64,000 nt of DNA, taken from the NCBI RefSeq assembly GCF_036226445.1, contig NZ_CP108474.1, forward strand, positions 7,626,001-7,690,000. The letters are read 5' to 3'. Shown here piece after piece: positions 16,633 through 25,695 of this stretch. Each line of letters starts with the position of its first letter. Positions within the stretch are counted from its first letter, which is position 1. The notes under the pieces are model-generated. The model did not search any database and had not been told where the DNA came from. It saw nothing but the letters and a program-made list of their open reading frames with translations. The DNA comes from Streptomyces sp. NBC_01255 (GTDB lineage: Bacteria > Actinomycetota > Actinomycetes > Streptomycetales > Streptomycetaceae). A program made the position numbers and the translations under genes.

Positions 16633-16724
16633 CCCCGCCGACGCACACCGCCCGAACATCACGACATGCTGCACCTGTCGGGGACTTGATGGGCATACTG
16701 CCGAGGGGCCGGATGCGACGTGTG

Positions 16725-18217
16725 ATGAGCGCGGTGGATCGGTCGGTGTTCGAGCGGGTGGCCAAGGCTCCTGGCCGGGTGCGGATCCCGTGCTGCCACG
16801 GCTGAGTGCAAGCGCCAATCACGGCTGCTGTGGTTCGGCATCGCCGCCGACATGTGGGCCCTGGGCGGCGTGCGCGACAGGCACGGTGCGGTACGAGGAG
16901 TGGCCTCGCTGGCGCTGACGTCGGCCACCGTCAGCACGCTCGCCAAAGGCGCGGTCCGGCGCGAGCGCCCGGTACTCGACGGTGCCGGTAGTACGGCACC
17001 TGTCCCCACCAGCCGATCACCACCTCCTTTCCCTCCGGGCACGCCGCCTCGGCCGCTGCCTTCGCCACCCGCGTGGCGCTGGAGTCGCCCCGCTGGGCCG
17101 CGGCGCTCTTGCCGGTGGCAGCCTCGATCGCCCTCTCCCGCGACTACACCGGCGTGCACTACCCCAGCGACGTCGTGGTCGGCGCCGCCTTCGGCGTGAG
17201 TGCGGCCTTCGCGGTGCGGGGCTGGTGCCCTCGCGCTTCCAGCTGTCGGCGCCGACACGGCCCCGCATCGATGCACCGGCGCTCCCCGACAGGGAGGGGC
17301 TGATCGTGGTCGTCAACCCCTCCTCCGGCGCCCAGCCGCAGATCATGGACCCGGTACGGCAGTTGAGGACGGCGCTCCCCGAGGCCGAAGGCGTCTTGTA
17401 CGAACAGGGCGCGGGACCGCTGCCTCAGGTACTGGTTGATGCGGCCGGCGAGGCCGCTGCCCGTGGAGGGGTACAGGGGGTGTGCGGTGGGGACGGCACC
17501 ATCAACACGGCCGTGGGGCCCGCGCTGAAGTTCGGAGTGCCGCTGATGGTGCTGCCCGGCGGGACGTTCAACCACTTCGCCGCGGACCTGGGCGTAGAGA
17601 CGGTCGCGGACGCCTGTGCCGCACTGGCCGTGCGCACCGCTGTGCGAGCCGATGTCGGCCGCGTCAAAACGCTGCGTCCGCGAGAGGGGAGCCCCGCGAG
17701 TGGTGCGGAGCCGGCGTACTTCCTCAATACCTTCAGCCTCGGCGTCTACCCGGAGCTGGTACGCCTGCGGGAACGGTGGTCGCCGCGCATCGGCGGCCCG
17801 CCCGCCACGCTGCTGGGCGTCGTCCATATTCTGCGCACCGCCCGGCCGCTGCGCGCCGCGGTGAACGGAAGACGGCACTCGATGTGGCTGCTGTTCGCCG
17901 GCAACAGCGCATACCGCAGCATGGGCGTGGCACCCGTGCGCCGCCACGACCTCGCCGATGGGCTGCTCGACGTGCGCATCGCGCACGGCGGACCCTTCGC
18001 CCGCACCAGGCTGCTGGCCACCGCCCTTGCCGGCGTCTTCGCCAAGACTCGCCTGTACGCGGCGGCACGCCCCACACGGCTGCTGATCTCGGATCTACCC
18101 CTGGACGCCCACCTGGCCTTTGACGGAGAAGTAGTCCCCGCCCCGTCGGCCTTGTTGCCGCTTCGCCCGTCGGCCCGGCATGGCGACGAGGGGTGCTGCG
18201 ATGTTCCCCGCAGGTGA
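16725..18217 (+). pseudogene. PAP2 phosphatase / diacylglycerol kinase fusion, multiply frameshifted
   Basis: The order of recognisable pieces is that of the bifunctional PAP2-DAGK proteins of Streptomyces, but the frame changes about four times between 16770 and 17225. The pieces are VDRSVFERVAKAP, then WFGIAADMWALGGVRD...KGAVRRERPVLD, then VVRHLS, then TTSFPSGHAASAAAFATRVALESPRW...YTGVHYPSDVVVGA (PAP2 motifs C1-C3). From 17225 to 18217 one clean frame encodes the lipid/diacylglycerol kinase domain with CGGDGTINTAV and LPGGTFNHFA. The phosphatase half is dead as read; the kinase half could still be made only from an internal start. Real decay and clustered sequencing errors are both possible. 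Confidence 0.75.
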
Positions 18218-18293
18218 CGGCGCTGCAAGGCCCGAAGTGGGCCGAAGGCCGTGATGGATTTGCCGCAGCCAACGGGGTCTGGCCAGCCCGTCG

Positions 18294-18854
18294 CTAGCCA
18301 GCAGCGGTCTGTCGCTTGGTGAAGCGGTGCCACCAGTGCTGGCGCCGGGGGTGCACGGCGCGGCCGAGCCGGCGGCCGATCAGCAGGTAACCCAGCAGGG
18401 CCCCCGTCGTGTTGAGCAGGACATCATCGATGTCGAAGGCCCGCCCGGTGATCAGGGCGCCCTGGACCAGCTCGACCACCGCCATCACCAGCGCGGTGAC
18501 CGCTATGACGCGAACGAGCCCCCGGGCGCGGGGCGCGAGCACCGGGAGCAGCATGCCGAACGGCATGCCGAGAACAATATTGCCGCCGAGCTGCTTGACC
18601 GTGTCGCGGAATGCGGGTTGCGCGAGATAGTCGCGGATGGAATCACCCGGGCGCAGGTTGGTGTGTGTCAGCGGCACTGAGGCAGCCGAGGGCTCCAGCG
18701 TCAGCCGGGCAAGGAGCGCCGCGAAGACCACTGTCCCGGCGAAAGCCAGCAGCATGGCCACGGCGCGCCCCCATCTGGGGAGCGGGGGACTGCTGGGAAC
18801 ACTCCGTCTTTCTGATTCCTTCGTGGTCTTGTCGTGCCGCACTGTCCGTGCCAT
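18294..18854 (-). CDS. VanZ-family membrane protein
   Basis: A 186-residue membrane protein with four predicted helices. NIVLGMPFGMLLPVL, VELVQGALITGRAFDIDDVLLNTTGALLGYL is the VanZ signature, including the conserved Asp pair in the third helix. VanZ itself gives low-level teicoplanin resistance in enterococci; chromosomal actinobacterial homologues are of unknown role, and no other van gene is nearby. A basic 25-residue tail follows helix 4. A GGGTAA motif upstream suggests stress-sigma control. Confidence 0.8.
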   Translation of the reverse strand: MARTVRHDKTTKESERRSVPSSPPLPRWGRAVAMLLAFAGTVVFAALLARLTLEPSAASVPLTHTNLRPGDSIRDYLAQPAFRDTVKQLGGNIVLGMPFGMLLPVLAPRARGLVRVIAVTALVMAVVELVQGALITGRAFDIDDVLLNTTGALLGYLLIGRRLGRAVHPRRQHWWHRFTKRQTAAG

Positions 18855-18893
18855 GACGAGCCCCCGATCAGGGTGGGTCTGCTTGCCCTCCCG

Positions 18894-18918
18894 TTACCCC
18901 CATCGAGGGGCCGTACGC
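18894..18918 (-). promoter_or_regulatory. Candidate stress-sigma promoter of the VanZ gene
   Basis: On the minus strand GCGT, 15 bases, GGGTAA (18899-18894) resembles the SigB-type consensus, 40 bases before the VanZ start. Confidence 0.3.
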
Positions 18919-18931
18919 GGTTCGCGGCGGT

Positions 18932-19324
18932 TCACGCGGGGTCCGTACGGCCGAACAAACCGGCATGTCCCGGCGGAAGTTGCGTGAGGATGCGGCGCAG
19001 CAGCCAGTCGTCGGCCACCTCCGCGACTGTGGCGAGCACCGCGGTGGCCGCGCGGCGGGCTTGCGTCACGTCGATGTCATCGCGTTCGGCGACCGCTTCG
19101 ACGAAGCCCGAGGGCGTCAGGGGTCCACTCGCGGGCCGGACGTCGGTGAGCAGTGGGCCGCACTGCCGGGGCAGCAGGCTGGCGAGATCCGTGCGGTCAT
19201 CGCCCACCAGGTGTGCCCCAAGTACCTCCAGCACGCTCTGTACCGCCCCGGCCGCCTCCTGCCGCATCTCGTAGCCTCCGCGCTCCTGGACCTGGCCAAG
19301 CAGCACTTCCACGTTCGCGTTCAC
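18932..19324 (-). CDS. DUF2267 protein
   Basis: A 130-residue, mostly helical protein of the DUF2267 family (EVLLGQVQERGGYEMRQEAAGAVQSVLEVLG, then DDRTDLASLLP, FVEAVAERDDIDVTQARRAATAVLATVAEV). The family is common near stress genes and has no established biochemical role. The GTG at 19324 follows AAGGAG; an ATG 19 codons upstream has no ribosome site. It precedes the VanZ gene on the same strand but is separated from it by a candidate promoter. Confidence 0.78.
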   Translation of the reverse strand: MNANVEVLLGQVQERGGYEMRQEAAGAVQSVLEVLGAHLVGDDRTDLASLLPRQCGPLLTDVRPASGPLTPSGFVEAVAERDDIDVTQARRAATAVLATVAEVADDWLLRRILTQLPPGHAGLFGRTDPA

Positions 19325-19586
19325 AGCCGCTCCTTCCGTCGGTCTCGCCACCGCGATGGCCCCAGAGAGCTGGAGCACCACGCAGAGTAATCGCCCAACT
19401 ACCCGCCACCGGGAGTGGTAATCCTCCCCCAGTCTGTGACGAGCCAGGGGGGCGGAGGGGCGGGTGAGGCGCGCACTTCACGAAAGGGCCCGTCAGAGAG
19501 GGGGCAGCGTGCCTCAACTCTGTGCATCTGGGCATGCGTCACGCGAGGGTCATGGGTGAACCCTCGTGTGATGCCGGTGGTCGAAG

Positions 19587-19612
19587 GTGTACAGAAAGAC
19601 CCAGTGGGGTAA
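19587..19612 (+). promoter_or_regulatory. Candidate stress-sigma promoter of the second sigma gene
   Basis: GTGT, 16 bases, GGGTAA (19607-19612), 60 bases before the sigma factor start, in the same relative place as the GGGTAT motif of the first sigma gene. Confidence 0.35.
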
Positions 19613-19671
19613 CGGATCGTCACATCGCGCAGGCGGTCCGGCCGCCAGCGCCTGAGGAAGCGGAGCATGCA

Positions 19672-20559
19672 ATGACGAGTCCGGTGAGGGACCATCCGCG
19701 CAGCCTGTCGCTAGATCGACATACGGCCCGCACCACGCCGACTCCGGCCCCGGCCGTTCCGACCGGCCTCCCCCGTTTCAGCGTTCTCGCCGATGTCGCG
19801 CCGGACGATGCCCGCGCCTTGTCCAAACCGCTGTTCGCACGTCTGGACGCGCTGGAGGAAGGCACCGCCGAATACGCCTACGTGCGCAACACGCTGGTCG
19901 AACTGAACCTCACCCTGGTGCACTATGCCGCCCGGCGTCTTCGCACCCGCGGCGAGTCACTCGAGGACGTGCTCCAGGTCGGCACCATCGGCCTGATCAA
20001 GGCGATCAACCGCTTCGACCCCACACGCGGGATCGAATTCCCCGCCTTCGCCCTGCCCACCATCATCGGTGAGATCAAGCGATTCTTCCGTGACACCACC
20101 TGGGCCGTGCGGGTCCCTCGCCGTCTCAAGGAGCTGAGCGCGACCCTGCAGAGCGCCACCGCACGTCTGGAGCAAGGCCTGGGCCGGCCCCCCACAGTCA
20201 CCGAACTTGCCGAACACCTCGATCTGGAAACGGACGAGGTCGTCGAGGGGCTGGAAGCCGCCCGAAGCTACAGCACCATGTCGCTGGATGCACCGGCCGA
20301 CGACGAGGCCGCAGACGCCCTGGCCGACCACATCGGCATCGACGACCTGGACCTGGAACGGATCGAAGCCCTGGTCGCCCTCAAACCGCTGATCGCCGCG
20401 CTGTCGGAGCGCGACCGGAAGATCCTTGCGCTGCGGTTCATCCACGACCTGACCCAGGCGGAGATCGGAGCCGAACTCGGCATCTCCCAGATGCATGTCT
20501 CCCGCCTGCTCGCCCGCACGCTGGCCCGACTGCGCAGCAGGCTGACCTCTCAGCGATAG
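19672..20559 (+). CDS. RNA polymerase sigma factor, SigB/SigF/SigG family (second copy)
   Basis: A 295-residue paralogue of the sigma factor at 14649 with the same core: LEDVLQVGTIGLIKAINRFD, FPAFALPTIIGEIKRFFRD in region 2 and LTQAEIGAELGISQMHVSRLLAR in region 4. The N-terminal 40 residues are Pro/Thr rich and differ. GGAAGCGGAG precedes the ATG at 19672. No dedicated anti-sigma gene adjoins it; the nearest RsbW-like ATPase is 5.3 kb away. The two sigma factors may share regulators or form a cascade, as known for the nine-member SigB family of S. coelicolor. Confidence 0.88.
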   Translation: MTSPVRDHPRSLSLDRHTARTTPTPAPAVPTGLPRFSVLADVAPDDARALSKPLFARLDALEEGTAEYAYVRNTLVELNLTLVHYAARRLRTRGESLEDVLQVGTIGLIKAINRFDPTRGIEFPAFALPTIIGEIKRFFRDTTWAVRVPRRLKELSATLQSATARLEQGLGRPPTVTELAEHLDLETDEVVEGLEAARSYSTMSLDAPADDEAADALADHIGIDDLDLERIEALVALKPLIAALSERDRKILALRFIHDLTQAEIGAELGISQMHVSRLLARTLARLRSRLTSQR

Positions 20560-20754
20560 CAGCGGCTCAGGATTCCGGAGGCTGTGGGACGCCTTCCTCG
20601 GGCATCCCGCAGCCAGGCCATGCCGACGAGGGGCGCCTCGCGAGGGAGTCGCCGGCCCTGCGGGAGCCGCCGTCCTCCCCGCATATACGCCCTGACACCG
20701 TCGGCTTCGACGAAGTCTTCGGGCATACGGTGCTTCCGCGGTTCGGCCCATCAC

Positions 20755-21522
20755 TCATGCCAGTACCGAACCCGCCACGTGCCAGGGTGGTGAGTCCTGT
20801 GCTCCGGGCCATTTCTGGTGGGCGTGCGACGGCTGCAGGACCGTGTCGGCTACGTCGAGCAAGGACTGCCCATCACGCGCACTGACCTCCTGGAGCCATG
20901 CCAACCCCTCGGCAGTGGCGCAGTCTTCGCGGGCCGCGACATAGGCGGCGGCCTGGTGGATACGCGCCCAGCGCGCCGCGCGGGTGTCGGTGCTCCACAC
21001 CGGGCGTCGGCAGTCGGTGGTGGCGTGCACGGGTCGCCAGCGCAGGAGTTCCTCCAGCGCGAGCGCGGCGGCGTGTTGCGCGTGGGTGATGTGGGTGTCG
21101 GTGACTCGGGTGCGCTCGGCGTAGTAGAGGCAGATCACCCCGATCGGCGTGTGGCGGGCGTGCAGCGGGAGCGCCAGCACGTGGTGGATGTCGGGGAGTT
21201 GCTCGGACAGGTGCGGGGTGGTGCGACAGGGGTAGTCGCGCAGGTCGGGTACGAAGACGGGCTGCATCTCGAGTGCGGCGCTGACCGAGGGGCCTTCGGC
21301 GCGGGTGAACTGTGCGGCCTCGGCCTGCAGGGCCGACTCGTCGGTGGCATGCAGCAGCTGCCAGTGCTCCAGCCGAGGCAACCAGGACAGGGCCGCCCGC
21401 TGCGCGCCCAGCGACTTCTTGAACACGGTACAGAGCCGGTTCGGCAAGGCTCGTCGGCCCACGGCTGCTGCGACCGCAACGTCATGCACGATCGATAGTG
21501 AATCCTCCGGCATGGTCCTCAT
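20755..21522 (-). CDS. GAF-ANTAR-type regulatory protein
   Basis: A 255-residue protein with a GAF sensor domain (about 20-165; CTVFKKSLGAQRAALSWLP, then VLALPLHARHTPIGVICLYY) and a C-terminal three-helix segment (about 200-245; RIHQAAAYVAAREDCATAEGLAWLQEVSARDGQSLLDVAD) with the spacing of the RNA-binding ANTAR domain. ANTAR proteins bind two-hairpin targets in mRNA leaders to prevent termination. The helix lacks some of the usual residues (GxVM is replaced by AAYVA), so RNA binding is uncertain. The start at 21522 is the first of two close ATGs behind GAAAGGG. Confidence 0.65.
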   Translation of the reverse strand: MRTMPEDSLSIVHDVAVAAAVGRRALPNRLCTVFKKSLGAQRAALSWLPRLEHWQLLHATDESALQAEAAQFTRAEGPSVSAALEMQPVFVPDLRDYPCRTTPHLSEQLPDIHHVLALPLHARHTPIGVICLYYAERTRVTDTHITHAQHAAALALEELLRWRPVHATTDCRRPVWSTDTRAARWARIHQAAAYVAAREDCATAEGLAWLQEVSARDGQSLLDVADTVLQPSHAHQKWPGAQDSPPWHVAGSVLA

Positions 21523-21787
21523 CCCTTTCAGCCGCGCCCCATCATGGCCCGGCGGTCCCTTGGAGCAGGAGGCGACGGCTGTGCCCGGCGTCCGAAGGGG
21601 TGTGAGTTCGTCTACCACCCGAGAGGCCACCTCATGTGTTTCGATCCGGTTTCGGACCTCTGGGGTCCGTGCACGGTCCCGAACGCTCGCCTTCGGCGGC
21701 CGCCACGAAGCGTTCCAGGCAGACACCATGGGAAACACGCCGTCAACACTGGACATCACGCAACGCGTGCAGGGTAGACGTGCGGGT

Positions 21788-22150
21788 ATGACCAGTCATG
21801 GGAGTACGCGGCAGGGCGAGGAGCCGCTGGTGGGTATCAGGGCTTACGCCGACGTCGAGCTTGCCCAGAAGCGACTGAGCGCCAGGGCGGCGGAGCGGCA
21901 CCCGTACCCTCAGTACGCCAGCGGCGCGTCAGCGGCCTACCGGTGGGCGCTGGGATGCGCGGAACACTCGCCGGTCACTGGGGCAGGCGACGCGGAGGGT
22001 GCCCCGGCCCTTCCGGCCCTGACCGCCGAGGTGGACGCGTCCGTGGTACAGATGGAGGACCCCACCAGCCGGCCCGGCCCACGGGACTACAGCCGCGGGG
22101 TGCACGACGCCCTGGCCTGGGTGTGCGGACACAGCGATCACGCACCGTGA
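21788..22150 (+). CDS. Hypothetical protein, ~120 residues
   Basis: A small soluble protein with a well GC-biased frame (GIRAYADVELAQKRLSARAAERHPYPQYASGA, then a low-conservation centre and PRDYSRGVHDALAWVCGHSD at the end). No domain or motif is recognised. It lies between the GAF protein and a truncated Asp23 gene and is convergent with the latter. Confidence 0.5.
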   Translation: MTSHGSTRQGEEPLVGIRAYADVELAQKRLSARAAERHPYPQYASGASAAYRWALGCAEHSPVTGAGDAEGAPALPALTAEVDASVVQMEDPTSRPGPRDYSRGVHDALAWVCGHSDHAP

Positions 22151-22196
22151 GTAGCTGGCGGTCACGCCCTGGGATCGCACTACGCGCTGAGGGCCG

Positions 22197-22535
22197 CTAC
22201 TGCACGCGCCCTGCACCGGCCGCCGCTTCTTCTTCCTCTTCGTCAGGCAAGTGAACGTCGGTGACGGAGATGTTGACCTCGACAACTTCCAGGCCCGTCA
22301 TCCGTTCCACCGCTGCGATGACGTTCTCGCGGACCTCCCCGGCGGTGTCGGTGATAGCGACGCCGTACTCCACGACGAGGGAGAGATCGATGGCGGTCTG
22401 ATGCTCGCCGACCTCGACCTTGACCCCACGGGTGACGCTCGTACGCCCGCCAGGGACCATGTCGCGGACCGCGCCCACGGTACGGGCGAGGCCGCTTCCA
22501 AGGGCATGGATGCCCGGCACCTCCCGCGCGGCCAT
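22197..22535 (-). CDS. Asp23/Gls24 envelope-stress protein, N-terminally truncated
   Basis: The 112 residues from the ATG at 22535 cover most of the Asp23 fold (AAREVPGIHALG, then VKVEVGEHQTAIDLSLVVEYG, ERMTGLEVVEVNISVTDVHLPDE) and end in an acidic tail. In complete proteins the sequence EGQGKIAG... found just upstream in frame continues into another 25-30 residues; here it meets an IS5-type transposase remnant at about 22627. Another frame over 22560-22620 (REMEQEAEQATDSQE) looks like the lost head, which implies a frameshift too. Asp23 proteins associate with the membrane under stress. The partner genes usually found with it are absent. Confidence 0.65.
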   Translation of the reverse strand: MAAREVPGIHALGSGLARTVGAVRDMVPGGRTSVTRGVKVEVGEHQTAIDLSLVVEYGVAITDTAGEVRENVIAAVERMTGLEVVEVNISVTDVHLPDEEEEEAAAGAGRVQ

Positions 22536-22626
22536 TCCCGCGATCTTCCCTTGTCCTTCGACCGCTGACGCTCCTGCGAGTCCGTGGCCTGCTCCGCTTC
22601 CTGTTCCATCTCCCGCGCCTTGGCAC

Positions 22627-23280
22627 GCTGCAGGCCAGTTCGAGCAGGCCCTGATGGAGCTCGGCGCGTCGCTCGTAGCGGGTGCGGAGCCGTTTGAACT
22701 GGTGCAGCCAGGCGAAGGCTCGCTCGACCACCCAGCGCACCTTGCCCAGTCCGGAACCGTGGGCGACGCCGCGTCGCGCGATCAACGGCTTGATGCCCCG
22801 CTTCCACAGCAGGCGACGGTACTTGTCGAAGTCGTAGCCCTGGTCGGCATACAGGTGCCGGGGCTTGCGGCGGGGACGCCCCCGCAGACCCGGATCGACG
22901 GGACGGCTGATTCCCCCTTTGAGAGCCCGGACGTGCGACCCATCCACGGTGCAGTCGTCCAGGTCCAGCAGACCGGCGCGGCGAAGCTCGGTCAGCGGGG
23001 CAGCGTGCAGGCGCGGCCACACGCCGGCCTCGGTCCAGTCCCGCAGCCGGCGCCAGGCCGTCACCCCGGAGCAGCCCACCATCTCCGCGGGAACATCACG
23101 CCATGCGACACCGGTCCGCAGCACGTACATGACGCCGGCGAGTTCCACTCGGTCGGGAAGGCGCAGCCGCCCGGGGTGGCGATGGCGCCGTTCGGGAGCA
23201 GGCGGCAGCAGCGTGGCCACCCGCTCCCACAGGTCGTCAGGAACAAGATCAGCGCGCACTCCGGACACCCTGCCGACCAA
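22627..23280 (-). mobile_element. IS5-family transposase remnant with internal deletion
   Basis: Two parts of an IS5/DDE_Tnp_1 transposase in one frame. The N-terminal part runs DLVPDDLWERVATLLPP ... RTGVAWRDVPAEMVGCSGVTAWRRL ... DDCTVDGSHVRALKGG (first catalytic Asp). It jumps directly to RGRPRRKPRHLYADQGYDFDKYRRLLW ... VVERAFAWLHQFKRLR (final Glu region). The middle 40-50 residues with the second catalytic Asp are gone, and the C-terminus is cut after LLELAC, where the Asp23 gene begins. I could not identify terminal repeats. It cannot transpose itself. Confidence 0.8.
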
Positions 23281-23328
23281 GATCGTCGAGTACAGGACCC
23301 GCGGCTCAACTCATTCTGAAACGATCAG

Positions 23329-24696
23329 TCAATACCAGCGCGGCCGCGGAGGGAGCCATGCTGCCGGTCCCGCATGGCGGGGAAGCGCGTGGCCCAGAGC
23401 ATCGTCAAGGCTGCCCGGCAGGAAGTCGGCCCCCCACGGGGGCTTGCCCTGGTCGTGGTCGTCGTGACCGTGCCCCTGCTCGCCCTCGTCGTGACCGTGG
23501 CCCTGCTCGCCCTCGTCGCCCTCGTGGTGGCCGTGGTCGTGATCAGGCTTTGCGGGTCCGGCGGGTCCAGCAGGCCCCGTGGGTCCGACGGGTCCTGCGG
23601 GTCCGGCAGGGCCGGCAGAACCGGTGGGTCCGGGTGCACCGTCGGGGCCGGGTGCACCGGGTACACCGGGGCTACCGGTGGGTCCGGGTGCACCGGTCGG
23701 GCCGGGTGCTCCGGTGCTGCCGTCGGGTCCGGGTGCACCGGTCGGGCCGGGTGCTCCGGTGCTGCCGTCGGGTCCGGGTGCACCGGTCGGGCCGGGTGCT
23801 CCGGTGCTGCCGTCGGGTCCGGGTGCACCGGTCGGGCCGGGGCTGCCAGTGGGTCCGGGTGCGCCCGTCGGGCCAGGCGATCCCGTCGGGCCGGGAGGTC
23901 CAGTCGGTCCGGGAGGTCCAGGCGGGCCGACGGCGCAGGCCGGCCTCGTAATGGTGTTGTTGTCCATCGTGACCGCGGCCTCACGCGCCAGGGCGCGGCC
24001 TTCGATCACGGCGCTGTTGTTCAGCGTGATGGACTGCATGGCCAGGATGGTGCCCTTGAACTGGGTGGTCGTGCCGAGGGTGGCGGAGCTGCCCACCTGC
24101 CAGAACACGTTGCAGGCATTTGCTCCGTTGATGAATTCCACGGAACTCGACGAAGCCGTGATCAGGGTCGAGGGGGTCCGGAAGATGAAGACGGAGTTGG
24201 GGTCGTTCTGGCCGTCGAGGGTGATCGTCCCGGTGAGTTTCAGGGACGCCGGGTCCGCCGGGGCCGTGTAGACGCCGGGCGCCAGCGTCCGTCCGCCGAG
24301 CTCGTCCGAATCGAGAATGGTCCCGGGTCCCCGGCCTGCCGCGTCGTCGTAGGCGACGATGAGGTCGGACTTCGCCTGACCGGCGGCGGCGTTGGGGAAT
24401 ACGCGTCGCACTCCGTTGATGATGCCGGGCGGGAAGCCGGTCACGTCTGTGCCCGGATAGAGCCCCAGGTCGCCGTTGATGACGGTGGGGTTCGTGTTGG
24501 TGACCGTCGAACCGGCCAGGACCCCGTAACTGGCGGTGGTCCCCAGCAACACGGGGGACTCTGCGGCATAGGCGTGGGTCGGGACCAGGGCGGCCGCCAG
24601 GAGCGATGCGGGGAGCAGGGCGAAGGCTCCCCGTTTGAGCAGATTGAGTTGCAGGCTCGAGACGGGTGGAGCCCACCGGATGACATCCAATGCCAT
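23329..24696 (-). CDS. Secreted ice-binding-like (DUF3494) protein with collagen-like repeats
   Basis: A 455-residue exported protein. Residues 1-44 are a long signal peptide ending in AYA. Residues 48-255 form a DUF3494 ice-binding-type beta-helix ([61 protein letters not shown]). Residues 257-379 are about 40 uninterrupted Gly-X-Y triplets, and 380-425 a His/Asp/Glu-rich segment ([14 protein letters not shown]) that could bind metal. No LPXTG or transmembrane anchor is seen at the C-terminus. AAAGG before the ATG at 24696 fixes the start. DUF3494 proteins bind ice or act as adhesins; the collagen stalk favours an adhesive surface role. Confidence 0.82.
   Translation of the reverse strand: MALDVIRWAPPVSSLQLNLLKRGAFALLPASLLAAALVPTHAYAAESPVLLGTTASYGVLAGSTVTNTNPTVINGDLGLYPGTDVTGFPPGIINGVRRVFPNAAAGQAKSDLIVAYDDAAGRGPGTILDSDELGGRTLAPGVYTAPADPASLKLTGTITLDGQNDPNSVFIFRTPSTLITASSSSVEFINGANACNVFWQVGSSATLGTTTQFKGTILAMQSITLNNSAVIEGRALAREAAVTMDNNTITRPACAVGPPGPPGPTGPPGPTGSPGPTGAPGPTGSPGPTGAPGPDGSTGAPGPTGAPGPDGSTGAPGPTGAPGPDGSTGAPGPTGAPGPTGSPGVPGAPGPDGAPGPTGSAGPAGPAGPVGPTGPAGPAGPAKPDHDHGHHEGDEGEQGHGHDEGEQGHGHDDHDQGKPPWGADFLPGSLDDALGHALPRHAGPAAWLPPRPRWY
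23686..23840 (-). repeat. 45-bp tandem repeat inside the collagen-like region
   Basis: Three practically identical 45-bp units start at 23686, 23731 and 23776, and a partial fourth at 23821. Each encodes five Gly-X-Y triplets ([15 protein letters not shown]). The near-identity at DNA level shows recent expansion and predicts length variation between strains. Confidence 0.9.
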
Positions 24697-25415
24697 GGCA
24701 GAACCTTTCTTGTCGCTGGTCTGGGCCGCCGGCCTGCTGCCTGTGCCGACTCGCAGGCTCACCCCGGGCAGGGGACGCAGATCTGCCCCTGCCGGAGGTG
24801 GTGATGCGGCGTCACGTGGGAGCATTCCCGCATGTTTCACAGCAATAGACTGAAAGTCAGATAAATCGTCTGCATGGGTGACGTGGCGTGAGGAAGTGAA
24901 TCAGCCGTACGTCTGCGCGTATTTGTTGCGTCGTCCAAGCGGTCACGAGCCCATCTGGCCCACTGGTGGTGTGAGCGCCGACCGTAGGAGAGGTGATCCG
25001 CATCGCGTGTCGCCCCTCCGTGGGGGTCACGTCCCCTGTCGTGGTGTAGCCGATCACGGCCCGCCGCCTCTGGTCCGACAACTACCCGATGCCTCCGTGG
25101 CTTCCCGCAGGAACCAACGGCAGCGCGCCGACGCCTCCTCCAGGAGCGACTCATCGCACGCCGCCGCGCTCCTGCAGACCCGGGCCCGTCACCTGCTCCA
25201 CCGAGGCATCAGTCCGGGGTCCGCGTCACCCCACGAAATTGCCGGTGACGGTGCCGCTCTTTGAGGGGGCCTCGCAGGCCCGGGGGGATTCAAGACATCC
25301 GTCACCGGCGTGAAGCGGCTCGAGCCCTTGCACGAACGACTTTGAACCGCCTACAGCTCGGATTAGGGGGGGTGCCCCTATCTCTTTGGCCAAGGTCGTG
25401 GATCAGGATTGCGGC
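24697..25415. other. 720-bp intergenic region
   Basis: Upstream of the collagen-like gene. A minus-strand frame at 24857-25081 (RRAVIGYTTTGDVTPTEGRHAMRI...) has fair codon bias but only a TTG start without ribosome site; I do not call it. Around 25090-25210 the plus frame reading NQRQRADASSRSDSSHAAALLQTRARHLLHRG resembles a gene fragment that I cannot name. A long inverted repeat lies at 25241-25309. Confidence 0.4.
25241..25309. repeat. Nested inverted repeat
   Basis: GCCGGTGACGG (25241-25251) and its exact complement (25299-25309) are 47 bases apart and enclose a smaller stem (GGGCCT/AGGCCC, 25267-25281). In RNA this would be a long-range stem capping a hairpin. Its role is unknown; it may be a terminator or a small structured RNA. 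Confidence 0.5.
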
Positions 25416-25590
25416 ATGACGACCTGGTTCCGGACCTACTACGAGGACGAAGATCTGTGGCTGTATTTCGAGGCCGATGACGAAGGCTGACCAGCGCGAC
25501 AGGTCGAGGTCCGGGGGAAGGATTCGCGGCCAGTGACGGCGGCCTCTCTGGAAGAGGTCCTGCACTTGCGTGATCACGACGATCTCGCGG
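25416..25590 (+). pseudogene. Small Streptomyces protein family member with premature TGA and lost C-terminus
   Basis: MTTWFRTYYEDEDLWLYFEADDEG ends at TGA (25488-25490), after which the same frame continues as PARQVEVRGKDSRPVTAASLEEVLHLRDHDDLAAM. The continuous protein-like character across the stop suggests that a Trp codon (TGG) became TGA. I recall a conserved ~105-residue streptomycete family with this sequence pattern, of unknown function. After LAAM the sequence turns into the complement of a STAS gene fragment, so the C-terminal third is also lost. Confidence 0.6.
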
Positions 25591-25597
25591 CGATGGT

Positions 25598-25695
25598 CCG
25601 CGCCGGAGCCGTGCACGGCAGGAGGGGCGGGCGACGTGAGGGTGGCGGGCAGTATCGGGGCGGTGCTTGAGGTGCTCGCACCTCCATCAACGCCT
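25598..25695 (-). pseudogene. N-terminal fragment of a STAS antagonist gene
   Basis: On the minus strand, STAPILPATLTSPAPPAVHGSGAD matches the variable N-terminus of the STAS protein at 10720-11148 (TSTAPIVPTPL ... VVHDSGAD), also at DNA level (AGCACCGCCCCGATA in both). Only this head is present; it runs into the antisense of the small-protein fragment at about 25595. Confidence 0.6.

Noticed and set aside
18294..18854. VanZ gene as glycopeptide resistance
   Set aside because: No vanHAX, vanRS or other wall-remodelling gene is in the window; isolated VanZ-family proteins are common and unlinked to resistance.
23686..23840. Regular direct repeats as a CRISPR array
   Set aside because: The 45-bp units are back to back without spacers and encode Gly-X-Y triplets.
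23374..24804. Long plus-strand open frames across the collagen-like gene
   Set aside because: They are antisense to an intact gene with signal peptide, DUF3494 domain and Gly-X-Y repeats; the plus frames only mirror the repeat.
24857..25081. 75-codon minus frame upstream of the collagen-like gene
   Set aside because: Only a TTG start without ribosome site and no domain; kept as a remark in the intergenic entry.
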